Source: Halomonas sp. SpR1 (lineage in GTDB: Bacteria > Pseudomonadota > Gammaproteobacteria > Pseudomonadales > Halomonadaceae). Taken from it: a stretch of DNA of 64,000 nucleotides. Each line of letters starts with the position of its first letter. The stretch's first letter is position 1. The notes beneath the pieces are model-generated. The model was given only the letters and a program-made list of their open reading frames with translations. It was not told the origin of the DNA and made no database searches. The position numbers were made by a program, and so were the translations under genes. The stretch covers positions 124,001 through 188,000 of the forward strand of contig NZ_JAUAMB010000002.1 in assembly GCF_031010175.1 (NCBI RefSeq), given 5' to 3'. Shown here one piece after another: positions 39,072-48,404 of the stretch.

Positions 39072-39821
39072 ATGAAAGTACTCGTCGCGGTTAAACGCGT
39101 CATCGACTACAACGTCAAAATTCGCGTTAAAGCGGATCACTCGGACGTCGACCTTACCAACGTCAAAATGGCCATGAACCCGTTCTGCGAAATTGCCGTG
39201 GAAGAAGCGGTGCGCCTGAAAGAGAAGGGCATCGCTACGGAAGTGGTCGCGGTCACCGTTGGCCCCAAGGCCGCCCAAGAGCAACTGCGCACCGCGCTGG
39301 CGCTGGGTGCAGATCGCGCCATTCATATCGAAACCGACGAGCGCGCTGAATCCCTGGCCGTGGCCAAATTATTGGCTAAAGTGGTCGAAGAAGAGCAGCC
39401 CGGCCTGGTCGTTCTCGGCAAGCAGGCGATCGATACTGACAACAACCAGACCGGCCAGATGCTGGCGGCACTCACTGGCCTGCCCCAGGGCACCTTTGCT
39501 TCAGAGGTTGCGGTTGACGGTGACAAAGTCAACGTCACCCGTGAAATCGATGGCGGTCTGCAGACCATCGCCCTGACGCTGCCGGCGATTGTCACCACCG
39601 ACCTGCGTTTGAATGAGCCGCGCTACGCCAAGCTTCCCGATATCATGAAAGCCAAGAAAAAGCCCCTGGATGTGAAAACCCCCGCCGACTACGGCGTCGA
39701 GGTGGCCTCCAAGGTGAGCCTGCTAAAAGTCGAATCGCCAGCGGAGCGTAAGGGCGGCGTTAAAGTCGCCTCGGTAGACGAGCTGATCGACAAACTGAAA
39801 AACGAAGCCAAAGTTCTCTAA
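39072..39821 (+). CDS. etfB: Electron transfer flavoprotein subunit beta
   Basis: AMP-binding subunit of the ETF heterodimer, which collects electrons from acyl-CoA dehydrogenases. The 249-residue product begins [20 protein letters not shown] and has [39 protein letters not shown] and [20 protein letters not shown], which is the ETF-beta signature. Start ATG 39072 follows GAGG. It is 69 bases before etfA, in one operon ending at a terminator. GC content is higher here than in the accessory parts of the window. Confidence 0.97.
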   Translation: MKVLVAVKRVIDYNVKIRVKADHSDVDLTNVKMAMNPFCEIAVEEAVRLKEKGIATEVVAVTVGPKAAQEQLRTALALGADRAIHIETDERAESLAVAKLLAKVVEEEQPGLVVLGKQAIDTDNNQTGQMLAALTGLPQGTFASEVAVDGDKVNVTREIDGGLQTIALTLPAIVTTDLRLNEPRYAKLPDIMKAKKKPLDVKTPADYGVEVASKVSLLKVESPAERKGGVKVASVDELIDKLKNEAKVL

Positions 39822-39890
39822 AGTCGGTTGTTTATCCCCGGACATTGAGACAAGTTCTTTGAGAAAAGCGCTTTTGAAGGAGCTGATTTT

Positions 39891-40817
39891 ATGAGCATTT
39901 TGGTACTTGCCGACCTGCATGAAGGCCAACTGGCCGGTGCGACGGCCCACGTAATTGCGGCCGCCCAACAGATCGGCGGCGATATTGATGTTCTCGTTGC
40001 CGGTGAAGGCGTTCAGGCGGCGGCCGAGGCGGCTGCAAAACTCGACGGCGTGAACAAAGTGCGCGTTGCGGATAACGCCGTTTACGCCCACCAACTGGCT
40101 GAGCCCATGGGCGCGCTGCTGGTCGAACTGGCGGGTGATTACACCCACGTACTCGCTAGTGCCTCCACCACCGGCAAAAACGTGCTGCCGCGGCTAGCGG
40201 CGCTAAAAGATGTTAGCCAACTGTCGGATGTTATCGCCGTGGATAGCGCCGATACTTTCAAGCGCCCGATTTACGCGGGTAACGCCATTGCGACGGTGAA
40301 AAGCGACGACGCGTTAAAAGTCATTACCATCCGTTCCACCGGCTTTGACGCGGTAGGCGAGGGGAACAATGCCCCCGTGGAAGCCGTCGATGTGGTGGTT
40401 GAAAACAGCCAGTCCAGCTTTGTTAAAGAAGAGCTGGCGGCGTCGGATCGCCCCGAACTGGGCGGCGCCAAGGTGGTGATCTCCGGTGGTCGCGGCATGG
40501 GCAACGGTGAGAACTTCAAGCTGCTCGACGGCATTGCCGACAAGCTGGGCGCCGCCATTGGTGCTTCCCGCGCCGCGGTGGACGCAGGCTTTGTGCCCAA
40601 CGATATGCAGGTCGGTCAGACCGGCAAGATCGTCGCGCCGGATCTGTACATTGCCGTGGGTATCTCCGGTGCCATCCAGCACTTGGCGGGTATGAAAGAC
40701 TCCAAGGTGATCGTCGCGATCAATAAAGACGACGAAGCGCCGATCTTCCAGGTCGCCGACTACGGGCTGGTGGGTGATCTGTTTGAGATTCTGCCGGAGC
40801 TTGAGAGCAAGCTGTAA
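39891..40817 (+). CDS. etfA: Electron transfer flavoprotein subunit alpha
   Basis: FAD-binding subunit of ETF. The 308-residue product begins [20 protein letters not shown]. The C-terminal FAD domain carries [59 protein letters not shown] and [20 protein letters not shown], all signature segments. ATG 39891 follows a strong AAGGAG. Partner of etfB upstream and electron donor to the etfD product encoded divergently. Confidence 0.97.
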   Translation: MSILVLADLHEGQLAGATAHVIAAAQQIGGDIDVLVAGEGVQAAAEAAAKLDGVNKVRVADNAVYAHQLAEPMGALLVELAGDYTHVLASASTTGKNVLPRLAALKDVSQLSDVIAVDSADTFKRPIYAGNAIATVKSDDALKVITIRSTGFDAVGEGNNAPVEAVDVVVENSQSSFVKEELAASDRPELGGAKVVISGGRGMGNGENFKLLDGIADKLGAAIGASRAAVDAGFVPNDMQVGQTGKIVAPDLYIAVGISGAIQHLAGMKDSKVIVAINKDDEAPIFQVADYGLVGDLFEILPELESKL

Positions 40818-40838
40818 GCGGTTGAGCAGTTCAGTCCT

Positions 40839-40870
40839 AAAAGCCGGCTTCGCCAGAAGTCGGCTTTTTT
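40839..40870 (+). terminator. Intrinsic terminator after etfA
   Basis: Stem AAAAGCCGGCTT / AAGTCGGCTTTT with one G-T pair, 6-base loop and a T run. Confidence 0.9.
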
Positions 40871-41017
40871 GTGCTGGACCTATTAGGTAAACTGGCAATA
40901 GTTGACTAAAGTACTGAGGCAAAAGGTAAGAAAAACCACCCCGGTGGTTGAAAAAGCTGCGGACTGACCGCACATAGGTAAGTGAAAGCAACGAAAGCCA
41001 CTCAAGGAGATGATGAT

Positions 41018-41629
41018 ATGGCACATACATTACCCGAATTGCCGTACGCATATGACGCTCTCGAACCGCATATCGATGCGATGACGATGGAAATTCACCA
41101 CTCTCGTCACCATCAGACCTACATCAACAACCTGAACGCTGCTCTGGAAGGCACAGGCCTTGAAGATGTACCTGTTGAAGAATTGGTCGCTAATCTGGAT
41201 CGCGTTCCAGAAGCCAAGCGCCAAGCCGTTATCAATAACGGTGGCGGCCACGCGAACCACTCCATGTTTTGGCAGATGATGTCGCCAAACGGCGGTGGCA
41301 GCCCCCAGGGCGATGTAGCCAAGGCTATCGACGCTGAACTGGGCGGTCTGGAAGCGTTTAAAGAAGAGTTCAAAAAAGCCGCCGTGGGCCGTTTCGGCAG
41401 TGGTTGGGCATGGCTCTCTCTGACGCCTGAGAAGAAGCTGGTAGTAGAAAACACCCTGAACCAAGACAGCCCGCTAATGCACGGCAACACGCCGTTGCTG
41501 GGTCTGGATGTTTGGGAACATGCCTACTACCTGAAGTATCAAAACAAGCGTCCTGATTATATTGCAGCGTTCTTTAACGTTGTGAACTGGGAAGACGTTG
41601 AGCGTCGTTACCAAGCTGCGATTAGCTAA
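41018..41629 (+). CDS. sodA: Superoxide dismutase, Mn type
   Basis: Converts superoxide to hydrogen peroxide and oxygen. The 203-residue product begins [20 protein letters not shown] and has metal ligands in [23 protein letters not shown] and [10 protein letters not shown]. Mn-type features include the Gln in NQDSPLM and [10 protein letters not shown], which match E. coli SodA better than SodB; cambialistic use cannot be excluded. ATG 41018 follows AAGGAGA; an in-frame GTG-type extension to 40982 is unlikely. It is a single-gene unit between terminators. Confidence 0.93.
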   Translation: MAHTLPELPYAYDALEPHIDAMTMEIHHSRHHQTYINNLNAALEGTGLEDVPVEELVANLDRVPEAKRQAVINNGGGHANHSMFWQMMSPNGGGSPQGDVAKAIDAELGGLEAFKEEFKKAAVGRFGSGWAWLSLTPEKKLVVENTLNQDSPLMHGNTPLLGLDVWEHAYYLKYQNKRPDYIAAFFNVVNWEDVERRYQAAIS

Positions 41630-41650
41630 TATTGCTATGACCCGCTAGCC

Positions 41651-41705
41651 GCGCCGCTTTGCGGCGCTGTGAAAAAACCGTCCACTTTTTAGTGGGCGGT
41701 TTTTT
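41651..41705 (+). terminator. Double hairpin terminator after sodA
   Basis: A GCGCCGC-TTT-GCGGCGC hairpin (41651-41667) is followed by a second stem of AAAAAACCG.CCAC paired with GTGG.CGGTTTTTT (41672-41705). The second has the shape of a strong intrinsic terminator. Confidence 0.88.
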
Positions 41706-41771
41706 ATTGCCTGGGGGCAGTGTTTTAGGGGCAGGGTTGGGCATTAGCTGTCAATATCCTGTGGATGAAAA

Positions 41772-41818
41772 ATACCACATATGCTTGAATTGATTTTTCA
41801 TTGGTCTATATATAGTAT
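41772..41818 (+). promoter_or_regulatory. Candidate paired NrdR boxes upstream of nrdH
   Basis: GGTCTATATATAGTAT at 41803-41818 matches the NrdR consensus at 12 of 16 positions, including the whole CTATATATAG core. A weaker box (ATACCACATATGCTTG, 41772-41787) lies exactly 31 bases upstream, the usual spacing of NrdR pairs. It would repress the operon when deoxynucleotides are sufficient. Confidence 0.7.
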
Positions 41819-41894
41819 GCGTCGTATCTTTTAGAGAGGGCAGGCACTAGATGTGCTCTACCCGAAAAATGCCGCTATGAAAAGGAAAATAACC

Positions 41895-42116
41895 ATGGAA
41901 ATCCAAATTTATAGCAAGCCAGCTTGTGTTCAGTGTACTGCGACTTACCGTGCGCTAGACAAGCAGGGGCTTGATTACACCGTCATCGATATTACCGCTG
42001 AATCCGGTGCTCAAGAAGAAGTCGAAGCGCTGGGCTACCGCCAGCTTCCCGTTGTCGTAGTCGGCGAAGACCATTGGTCGGGTTTTCGTCCAGACCGTAT
42101 TCAGGCACTGGCTTAA
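41895..42116 (+). CDS. nrdH: Glutaredoxin-like protein NrdH
   Basis: Thioredoxin-fold electron donor for the class Ib ribonucleotide reductase, reduced by thioredoxin reductase. The 73-residue product begins MEIQIYSKPACVQCTATYRA with the redox pair C-V-Q-C, and ends with HWSGFRPDRI, the NrdH-specific motif that sets it apart from ordinary glutaredoxins. ATG 41895 follows AAAGGAAA. First gene of nrdHIEF, with NrdR-like sites upstream. Confidence 0.95.
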   Translation: MEIQIYSKPACVQCTATYRALDKQGLDYTVIDITAESGAQEEVEALGYRQLPVVVVGEDHWSGFRPDRIQALA

Positions 42117-42125
42117 GTCATTCCA

Positions 42126-42560
42126 ATGCTGGCAAGTTGCACACCTAAGCCTGCAGCCGGCAGTTTGGTGTACTTCTCTACTAAGTCAGGCAATACCCAT
42201 CGTTTTGTAGAAAAGCTTGGTTTTGCCGCAAAGCGACTGCCGCTGAATCGAGACGAGCCTGTTCCACGTGTCACCCAGCCGTATATTTTAATTACCCCCA
42301 CTTATGGTGGGGGGAGTGAGCAGGGGGCGGTGCCCAAACAGGTCATCCACTTTCTCAACGATACGCATAATCGGAGCCTCCTGCGGGGGGTCATTGCAGC
42401 GGGCAATACTAATTTTGGCGAAGCCTATGGCCTTGCTGGCCGCATTATCGCCAAAAAGTGCAATGTGCCGCTGCTGTATCGATTCGAACTGTTTGGCACC
42501 GACGACGACGTGGCCAACGTCCGCAAAGGAGTAGAAGAGTTTTGGAAACGACAAGCCTAG
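42126..42560 (+). CDS. nrdI: Ribonucleotide reductase flavodoxin NrdI
   Basis: FMN flavodoxin that supplies the oxidant for building the dimanganese-tyrosyl radical cofactor of NrdF. The 144-residue product has [19 protein letters not shown] (FMN phosphate loop), [20 protein letters not shown] and [15 protein letters not shown], all NrdI features. ATG 42126 lies 9 bases after nrdH and has no clear ribosome binding site, so translational coupling is likely. Its 3' end overlaps nrdE by 19 bases. Confidence 0.95.
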   Translation: MLASCTPKPAAGSLVYFSTKSGNTHRFVEKLGFAAKRLPLNRDEPVPRVTQPYILITPTYGGGSEQGAVPKQVIHFLNDTHNRSLLRGVIAAGNTNFGEAYGLAGRIIAKKCNVPLLYRFELFGTDDDVANVRKGVEEFWKRQA

Positions 42561-44749
42561 CCTCTAAAGACACAGCCTCTACAGATTTAGCCCCTAAAAA
42601 TGTTGAGGCAAAACGGCCTGCGGCTACTTCTGAAGCGCGCACGCTGGATTACCACGCCCTCAATGCCATGCTCAACCTGTACGGGGCCAATGGCGAGCTA
42701 CAGCTGGATAAAGATCGCGAAGCGGCTCGCCAGTACTTTTTGCAGCACGTTAACCAGAACACAGTGTTTTTCCACTCGTTAGAGGAAAAGCTCGATTACT
42801 TAGTAGAAGAGCAGTACTACGAAGCAGAAATGCTGGCCCAGTACAGTTTCGCCTTTATCAAGGCGCTGTTCGAGCAGGCCTATGCGTATAAGTTTCGCTT
42901 CCCCAGTTTTTTGGGCGCTTTTAAGTACTACACCAGCTACACGCTAAAAACGTTTGATGGCAAGCGCTACCTAGAGCGTTACGAAGACCGCGTTTGCATG
43001 GTGGCACTGACCCTGGCGCGGGGCGACGAAACGCTGGCGAAGTCGCTAGTGGATGAAATTATTAGCGGCCGTTTCCAGCCCGCAACACCCACTTTCCTGA
43101 ACTGCGGTAAGCAGCAGCGCGGCGAGCTGGTGTCGTGTTTCCTGTTGCGGATTGAAGACAATATGGAGTCGATTGGCCGGGCGATAAACTCGGCGCTTCA
43201 GCTCTCCAAGCGTGGCGGCGGCGTGGCATTTCTGCTCACCAATATTCGTGAGTCAGGCGCGCCGATCAAGCGGATTGAAAACCAGTCGTCGGGCATCATC
43301 CCGATTATGAAGCTGCTGGAAGATGCCTTCTCCTACGCTAACCAGCTGGGCGCGCGTCAGGGCGCCGGGGCGGTTTACCTGAATGCCCACCATCCTGATA
43401 TTCTGCGCTTTTTGGATACCAAGCGGGAAAATGCCGACGAGAAAATTCGTATCAAAACGCTTTCCCTGGGCGTGACGATTCCGGATATCACCTTTGAACT
43501 TGCCAAGCGCAACGACGATATGTACCTGTTCTCGCCCTACGATGTAGAGCGTGTTTACGGTGTACCGTTTGGCGATATCAGCGTCACCGAGAAGTACCAG
43601 GAAATGGTCGCCGATGCGCGTATCCGTAAGCACAAGATTAACGCCCGGGCATTTTTCCAGGTGTTGGCCGAATTGCAGTTTGAATCGGGCTACCCCTACC
43701 TGATGTTCGAAGACACGGTTAATCGTGCCAATCCGATTGCTGGCCGCATTAACATGAGCAATCTGTGCTCGGAAATTCTTCAGGTGAATACGCCTACCGA
43801 GTATGACGACGACTTGGGCTATCGCCATATTGGCCAGGATATCTCTTGCAACCTGGGTTCCATGAACATTGCCAAGGTGATGGACTCAGGCGAACTCGGC
43901 ACCAGCGTAGAAATTGCCATTCGCGGTCTCACCGCCGTATCAGAGATGAGCAACCTGCGCAGCGTACCCTCGATTGCCGAAGGTAATGCTAAGTCCCGGG
44001 CGATCGGCTTGGGCCAGATGAACCTGCACGGCTATTTGGCGCGGGAGCATATCTACTACGGTTCTGATGAAGGCTTGGATTTTACCAATATCTACTTCTA
44101 TTGCGTTGCCTTCCATGCGATCCGGGCGTCGAACCGTTTGGCGATTGAACATAAGGACACCTTTGCAGGCTTTGCAGACTCCACCTACGCCTCGGGCACC
44201 TTCTTTGATAAGTACACTGACCAAGCGTGGCTGCCGCGTACTGATAAAGTACGTGGGCTGTTTGAGCGCAGTGGTATCGCGCTACCGACCCAGGACGATT
44301 GGCAGGAGCTGAAAGCCTCGGTCATGGCTCACGGTTTGTATAACCGTAACCTGCAGGCGGTGCCGCCAACAGGATCGATCTCCTATATCAACAACTCCAC
44401 CTCCAGTATTCACCCGGTGGCGGCGAGAATCGAGATTCGCAAAGAGGGCAAGCTAGGGCGTGTTTACTACCCGGCGCCGTTCCTGGACGAAGCCAATTTC
44501 GACTACTTCCAGGACGCTTACGAAATTGGCCCGGAAAAGATCATCGACACCTATGCGGAAGCCTCGCAGCACGTCGATCAAGGTCTATCGCTAACGCTAT
44601 TCTTCCCGGACACTGCAAGCACTCGGGATATCAACAAGGCGCAGATTTACGCCTGGCGGAAAGGGATCAAAACGCTTTACTACATCCGCTTGCGTCAAAG
44701 TGCGCTAGAGGGCACTGAGGTGGAAGGCTGTGTGTCTTGCACGCTGTAA
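42542..44749 (+). CDS. nrdE: Class Ib ribonucleotide reductase subunit alpha NrdE
   Basis: Catalytic subunit reducing ribonucleoside diphosphates. No ATP-cone, as expected for class Ib. Visible: [38 protein letters not shown] (redox Cys), [10 protein letters not shown] and [13 protein letters not shown], the radical-channel Tyr pair near the C-terminus ([10 protein letters not shown]), and the C-terminal CVSC that accepts electrons from NrdH. The start must be the TTG at 42542, 10 bases after AAAGGAG and inside nrdI; no ATG or GTG lies between there and the conserved core. This gives about 735 residues, with a Ser/Thr/Ala-rich extension of about 30 residues. Confidence 0.95.
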   Translation: METTSLASKDTASTDLAPKNVEAKRPAATSEARTLDYHALNAMLNLYGANGELQLDKDREAARQYFLQHVNQNTVFFHSLEEKLDYLVEEQYYEAEMLAQYSFAFIKALFEQAYAYKFRFPSFLGAFKYYTSYTLKTFDGKRYLERYEDRVCMVALTLARGDETLAKSLVDEIISGRFQPATPTFLNCGKQQRGELVSCFLLRIEDNMESIGRAINSALQLSKRGGGVAFLLTNIRESGAPIKRIENQSSGIIPIMKLLEDAFSYANQLGARQGAGAVYLNAHHPDILRFLDTKRENADEKIRIKTLSLGVTIPDITFELAKRNDDMYLFSPYDVERVYGVPFGDISVTEKYQEMVADARIRKHKINARAFFQVLAELQFESGYPYLMFEDTVNRANPIAGRINMSNLCSEILQVNTPTEYDDDLGYRHIGQDISCNLGSMNIAKVMDSGELGTSVEIAIRGLTAVSEMSNLRSVPSIAEGNAKSRAIGLGQMNLHGYLAREHIYYGSDEGLDFTNIYFYCVAFHAIRASNRLAIEHKDTFAGFADSTYASGTFFDKYTDQAWLPRTDKVRGLFERSGIALPTQDDWQELKASVMAHGLYNRNLQAVPPTGSISYINNSTSSIHPVAARIEIRKEGKLGRVYYPAPFLDEANFDYFQDAYEIGPEKIIDTYAEASQHVDQGLSLTLFFPDTASTRDINKAQIYAWRKGIKTLYYIRLRQSALEGTEVEGCVSCTL

Positions 44750-44772
44750 TCGCAACGACGTGCTCGTTTTTG

Positions 44773-44830
44773 TAACCCAGCTTTTATGACCATAACCCAG
44801 CTTTGCTAGCCCGGCGGTAATGGCCGGGCT
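44773..44830 (+). repeat. 12-bp direct repeat and hairpin between nrdE and nrdF
   Basis: TAACCCAGCTTT occurs at 44773-44784 and 44793-44804. It is followed by a perfect AGCCCGGC / GCCGGGCT hairpin (44808-44830, 7-base loop) that ends just before the nrdF ribosome binding site. There is no T run, so it may tune nrdF translation or RNA stability rather than terminate. Confidence 0.6.
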
Positions 44831-44834
44831 TTGA

Positions 44835-45815
<981 letters not shown>

Positions 45816-45841
45816 GCTGATTACCGAACATTGTCAGTGTG

Positions 45842-45878
45842 CGCAGTGAGGGTAGGGCGTCCTCACTGCGTGGTTTTT
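45842..45878 (+). terminator. Intrinsic terminator after nrdF
   Basis: A perfect 10-bp stem (CGCAGTGAGG / CCTCACTGCG), 9-base loop, then TGGTTTTT. It marks the left border of an AT-richer accessory pocket. Confidence 0.9.
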
Positions 45879-46038
45879 GGATAGAATGAAAAAAATTGTG
45901 AGTTTATGTGGGTGTTGGCAATAATTAAGGGCTAGTTCTGGGCGTGAGCTAAAAAACTGAATAACGCTGTAAATTTATTTAATAACAAAATGTTAGTGGT
46001 CTAATCACTTCTATAAATATTGCGGAGCTAATGAAAAT

Positions 46039-46743
46039 ATGAATGACCTAAATAAATTTCAGCTCGACAATGATGGGAATTATGACAGAAATTTTACTGA
46101 CAACAGCGCTACCTCTAGCTCTGGGGTCGCCGTCTATTTTAGAAATATAGAAGAAAAATTATTGCATCACATTCAGGAATCCGATGCGGTGTTCGGAGCC
46201 GTTGCTTGGCTTACAAGTTATTCAATATTAGATGCGCTAGCAGAATTGGATAACGTCTCCATCGTGGTGCAAAAAGAGGATTTCCTTCGCCCGGATTTCG
46301 GATCTAGTAGTGACTTTAAAAGAACACTGCACACCAAATACAAAGCACTTAACTGCAAATTAACTAGATATTCATTCAGCAATATCCTGAGTTCAATATC
46401 TGTTAGTAGTGACCCATCAATCGACCCAGTTAGATGTGTGGGGAATCATAACTCTGAAAGGAGTCCTTCTTTCCCACGTATGCACAATAAGTTCTTGATA
46501 TTTGCCAGAGTGGAAGAAAGTAAGGAGGATCATGGCATTGAAACCGTCACGCCATATGCTGTTTGGACAGGCTCATTTAATATAACGAAAAATGCGACAA
46601 TGTCTCTTGAGAATGCGTTATATATAACTGACAAGAAAATAGTCAATGCTTACTATGAAGAGTATGGACAAATTGCAGCCATGTCTGAGGAGCTCGATTG
46701 GACATCTGATTGGGTAGCTCCAGAATGGCGGATTGGTACGTAA
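46039..46743 (+). CDS. Phospholipase D-like domain protein (orphan accessory gene)
   Basis: A 234-residue protein with a single PLD-type half-site: FPRMHNKFLIFARV (the H-x-K) followed about 40 residues later by WTGSFNITKNATMSLENALY (the usual S-x-N...A...N-x-E part). This spacing fits PLD-superfamily nucleases or related enzymes that act as dimers, such as those found in mobile or defence contexts. There is no signal peptide, so it is cytosolic. GGAG is 11 bases before ATG 46039. Codon use is clearly richer in A and T than its neighbours, suggesting horizontal transfer. Its substrate is unknown. Confidence 0.72.
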   Translation: MNDLNKFQLDNDGNYDRNFTDNSATSSSGVAVYFRNIEEKLLHHIQESDAVFGAVAWLTSYSILDALAELDNVSIVVQKEDFLRPDFGSSSDFKRTLHTKYKALNCKLTRYSFSNILSSISVSSDPSIDPVRCVGNHNSERSPSFPRMHNKFLIFARVEESKEDHGIETVTPYAVWTGSFNITKNATMSLENALYITDKKIVNAYYEEYGQIAAMSEELDWTSDWVAPEWRIGT

Positions 46744-46777
46744 GTGGTGCTGGCGAGTCGCTCAAATTGTTCGATGA

Positions 46778-46795
46778 GGCGGGCTAAAGCCCGCC
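46778..46795. terminator. Hairpin between convergent PLD-like and ParE-like genes
   Basis: A perfect GGCGGGC-TAAA-GCCCGCC hairpin spans the stop of the toxin gene and lies after the PLD-like gene. It could limit read-through from both sides, though it has no T run. Confidence 0.5.
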
Positions 46796-47110
46796 GCTTA
46801 GCTTGCTTCTTTCACGCCAATAGCCAAGCTTCCTGGACTGATGGGCTAAGGCAATCACGACCGTTTCCTCGGGCAGTTCAATAGCGATAACATCGCAAGG
46901 GAAGCGATCCAGAATTAGCCTTTTTGCTCCTATGTATCCAATTTCGTCTGGTAGCGGCGATAGGGGTACAAGATTTTCTTCAATAACATCGAAGGCAGCA
47001 TCCAAAGTGGCGAATAACTCGCTGCCAAGCCCGATTTGTTCATGCTCATACCACGCTGCAGCCTCTACCGCTTCCTGCGATGCTTCTGCCAATATTCTCA
47101 CTGTTTGCAC
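46784..47110 (-). CDS. ParE/RelE-family toxin
   Basis: A 108-residue protein of the ParE/RelE fold: VRILAEASQEAVEAAAWYEH at the N-terminus, then YIGAKRLILDRFPCDVIAIE and VIALAHQSRKLGYWRER, the C-terminal pattern of plasmid-stabilisation toxins. RelE members cut mRNA on the ribosome and ParE members poison gyrase; the sequence does not decide which. It starts with GTG 47110, 6 bases after the antitoxin gene, as expected for an antitoxin-first pair. Confidence 0.82.
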   Translation of the reverse strand: MQTVRILAEASQEAVEAAAWYEHEQIGLGSELFATLDAAFDVIEENLVPLSPLPDEIGYIGAKRLILDRFPCDVIAIELPEETVVIALAHQSRKLGYWRERSKLSGGL

Positions 47111-47116
47111 TACTTA

Positions 47117-47350
47117 CTATCCTAGTCTCTCGCGCATTTGCTGCCGGAACTCTTCGCGGCTCAGTAAGGTCGCATTGCCGCTTCTGACTTTGGATGCGCG
47201 CTGACTAATTTCATCATTCCAGGCTTGTTCAACGGCGTTATCTTGCGGGCCGTCCAGGCTTATGATGAGCTCGTGAGCCAGCGCTGCTCGCTCCGATGCT
47301 GAGAGCGTCGAAATCTGTGAACGTAGCTGATTTAGTGTTTCAGCAGTCAT
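47117..47350 (-). CDS. Addiction module antitoxin (TIGR02574 / Unstable_antitox family)
   Basis: A 77-residue acidic-basic helical protein: NQLRSQISTLSASERAALAH, then ELIISLDGPQDN and a tail with VRSGNATLLSREEFRQQMRE. That layout, leucine-serine helices followed by a basic hydrophilic end, is the pattern of addiction-module components that pair with ParE/RelE toxins. ATG 47350 follows GGGAGG. It is translated just before the toxin. Typically such antitoxins repress their own operon together with the toxin. Confidence 0.8.
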   Translation of the reverse strand: MTAETLNQLRSQISTLSASERAALAHELIISLDGPQDNAVEQAWNDEISQRASKVRSGNATLLSREEFRQQMRERLG

Positions 47351-47483
47351 AGGGCCTCCCTGAACCTCCCCGAATGAAACTATTTAATGATGCTATCCCC
47401 ATTCAAAGACCCTAACAAGGCGGTCGGGTGAACGCGGTCATCACGTTGCAGAAGGTTTCCAGCGACAGCGAAATCGACTGATT

Positions 47484-47502
47484 GTTAATGATAAATATTG
47501 TC
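47484..47502 (+). promoter_or_regulatory. Fur box upstream of the TonB operon
   Basis: The 19 bases from 47484 match the consensus GATAATGATAATCATTATC at 15 positions, with AATGA / TCATT arms. Its position 120 bases before a TonB energisation operon makes iron-dependent repression by Fur very likely. Confidence 0.75.
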
Positions 47503-47621
47503 ATTTCTTCTATTAGTGGTAGGCTAGTCAGCGTGAAAGATAAACGCAAATCGTTCTGATACCCAATTAGTTTCTAGTTGGGCGGTGTTCGCCGCCCGCT
47601 ACTCAGTGACGGAGAGTCGAC

Positions 47622-48404
47622 GTGCTGAACAGGCCTTTCTTTGCCTTGCGTGGATGGTGGCTAGCGGGAGTGCTGGTTAGTGGCACGCTGTTGGCAAGTG
47701 AACAAGCAGTGGCTCAAGCGGCCGAAAGTGTCGAAGCCCAGCAAACCCAGGCAGCGCTTCAAGAGCAAATAGACGCTGCCGATGAGCAAACCCGCGAGCA
47801 GTTGGAAGAGCTGCGCCGTTTAGAGCGCGAAACCCGTCAGTTGAAGGCTGACAATGCCTCACTGACAGGGCGCTTGACGGAAGAGGCTGAGCGCCAGCAT
47901 CGGCTGGCCACTGCGCTGGATACGTTGGAAGAGACCCGTGCCGCGCTGCCTGTCATCGAACAAAACATGTCGGCGCAGCTTAGCCAATGGATCGAACGTG
48001 ACCTTCCATTTCTACGCGAAGAGCGATTGGCACGGGTTGAGCGTCAGCCCGACGAGCAGGGTCAAAATACCATCGAGCGGATTAATGGCCTGCTCGAAGC
48101 GTGGCGCGTTGAACTTGATTATGGTCAGGAGATGGACAGTTGGCGAGGTCGTTTAAGTCAGGATGGCCGTGTGCGCGAGGTGGACTTCTTGCGCATCGGA
48201 CGTATCGGCTTCTACTACTTAACCCCCGATGGTCGCGAGGGCGGCGTGTGGAGCGCCCAAAGTGGCGAATGGCAGCCGCTGGAAGATGAATACCTGCGCG
48301 AAGTGCGCAGTGGGTTGCGCATGGCGGAAGATCAACGCGCTCCGGATCTACTCACCTTGCCGCTCTCGATTAGTGCCAATGACCTGCAGGGAGAGCAGCC
48401 ATGA
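47622..48404 (+). CDS. DUF3450 periplasmic protein of the TonB operon
   Basis: A 260-residue secreted protein of the DUF3450 family. It has an N-terminal signal peptide (cleavage about residue 32, after AVAQA), then a long coiled coil rich in Gln/Glu/Arg (about 33-100), then a globular part with LDYGQEMDSWRGRLSQDGRV and IGRIGFYYLTPDGREGGVW. Genes of this family stand first in TonB2/TtpC-type operons in Vibrio and other marine bacteria, but its action is not known. GTG 47622 follows GGAGAG. It overlaps the next gene by 4 bases. Confidence 0.85.
   Translation: MLNRPFFALRGWWLAGVLVSGTLLASEQAVAQAAESVEAQQTQAALQEQIDAADEQTREQLEELRRLERETRQLKADNASLTGRLTEEAERQHRLATALDTLEETRAALPVIEQNMSAQLSQWIERDLPFLREERLARVERQPDEQGQNTIERINGLLEAWRVELDYGQEMDSWRGRLSQDGRVREVDFLRIGRIGFYYLTPDGREGGVWSAQSGEWQPLEDEYLREVRSGLRMAEDQRAPDLLTLPLSISANDLQGEQP

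Noticed and set aside
40982-41017. An N-terminal extension of superoxide dismutase
   Set aside because: It would place extra residues before the canonical [13 protein letters not shown] start, which has a strong ribosome binding site of its own.
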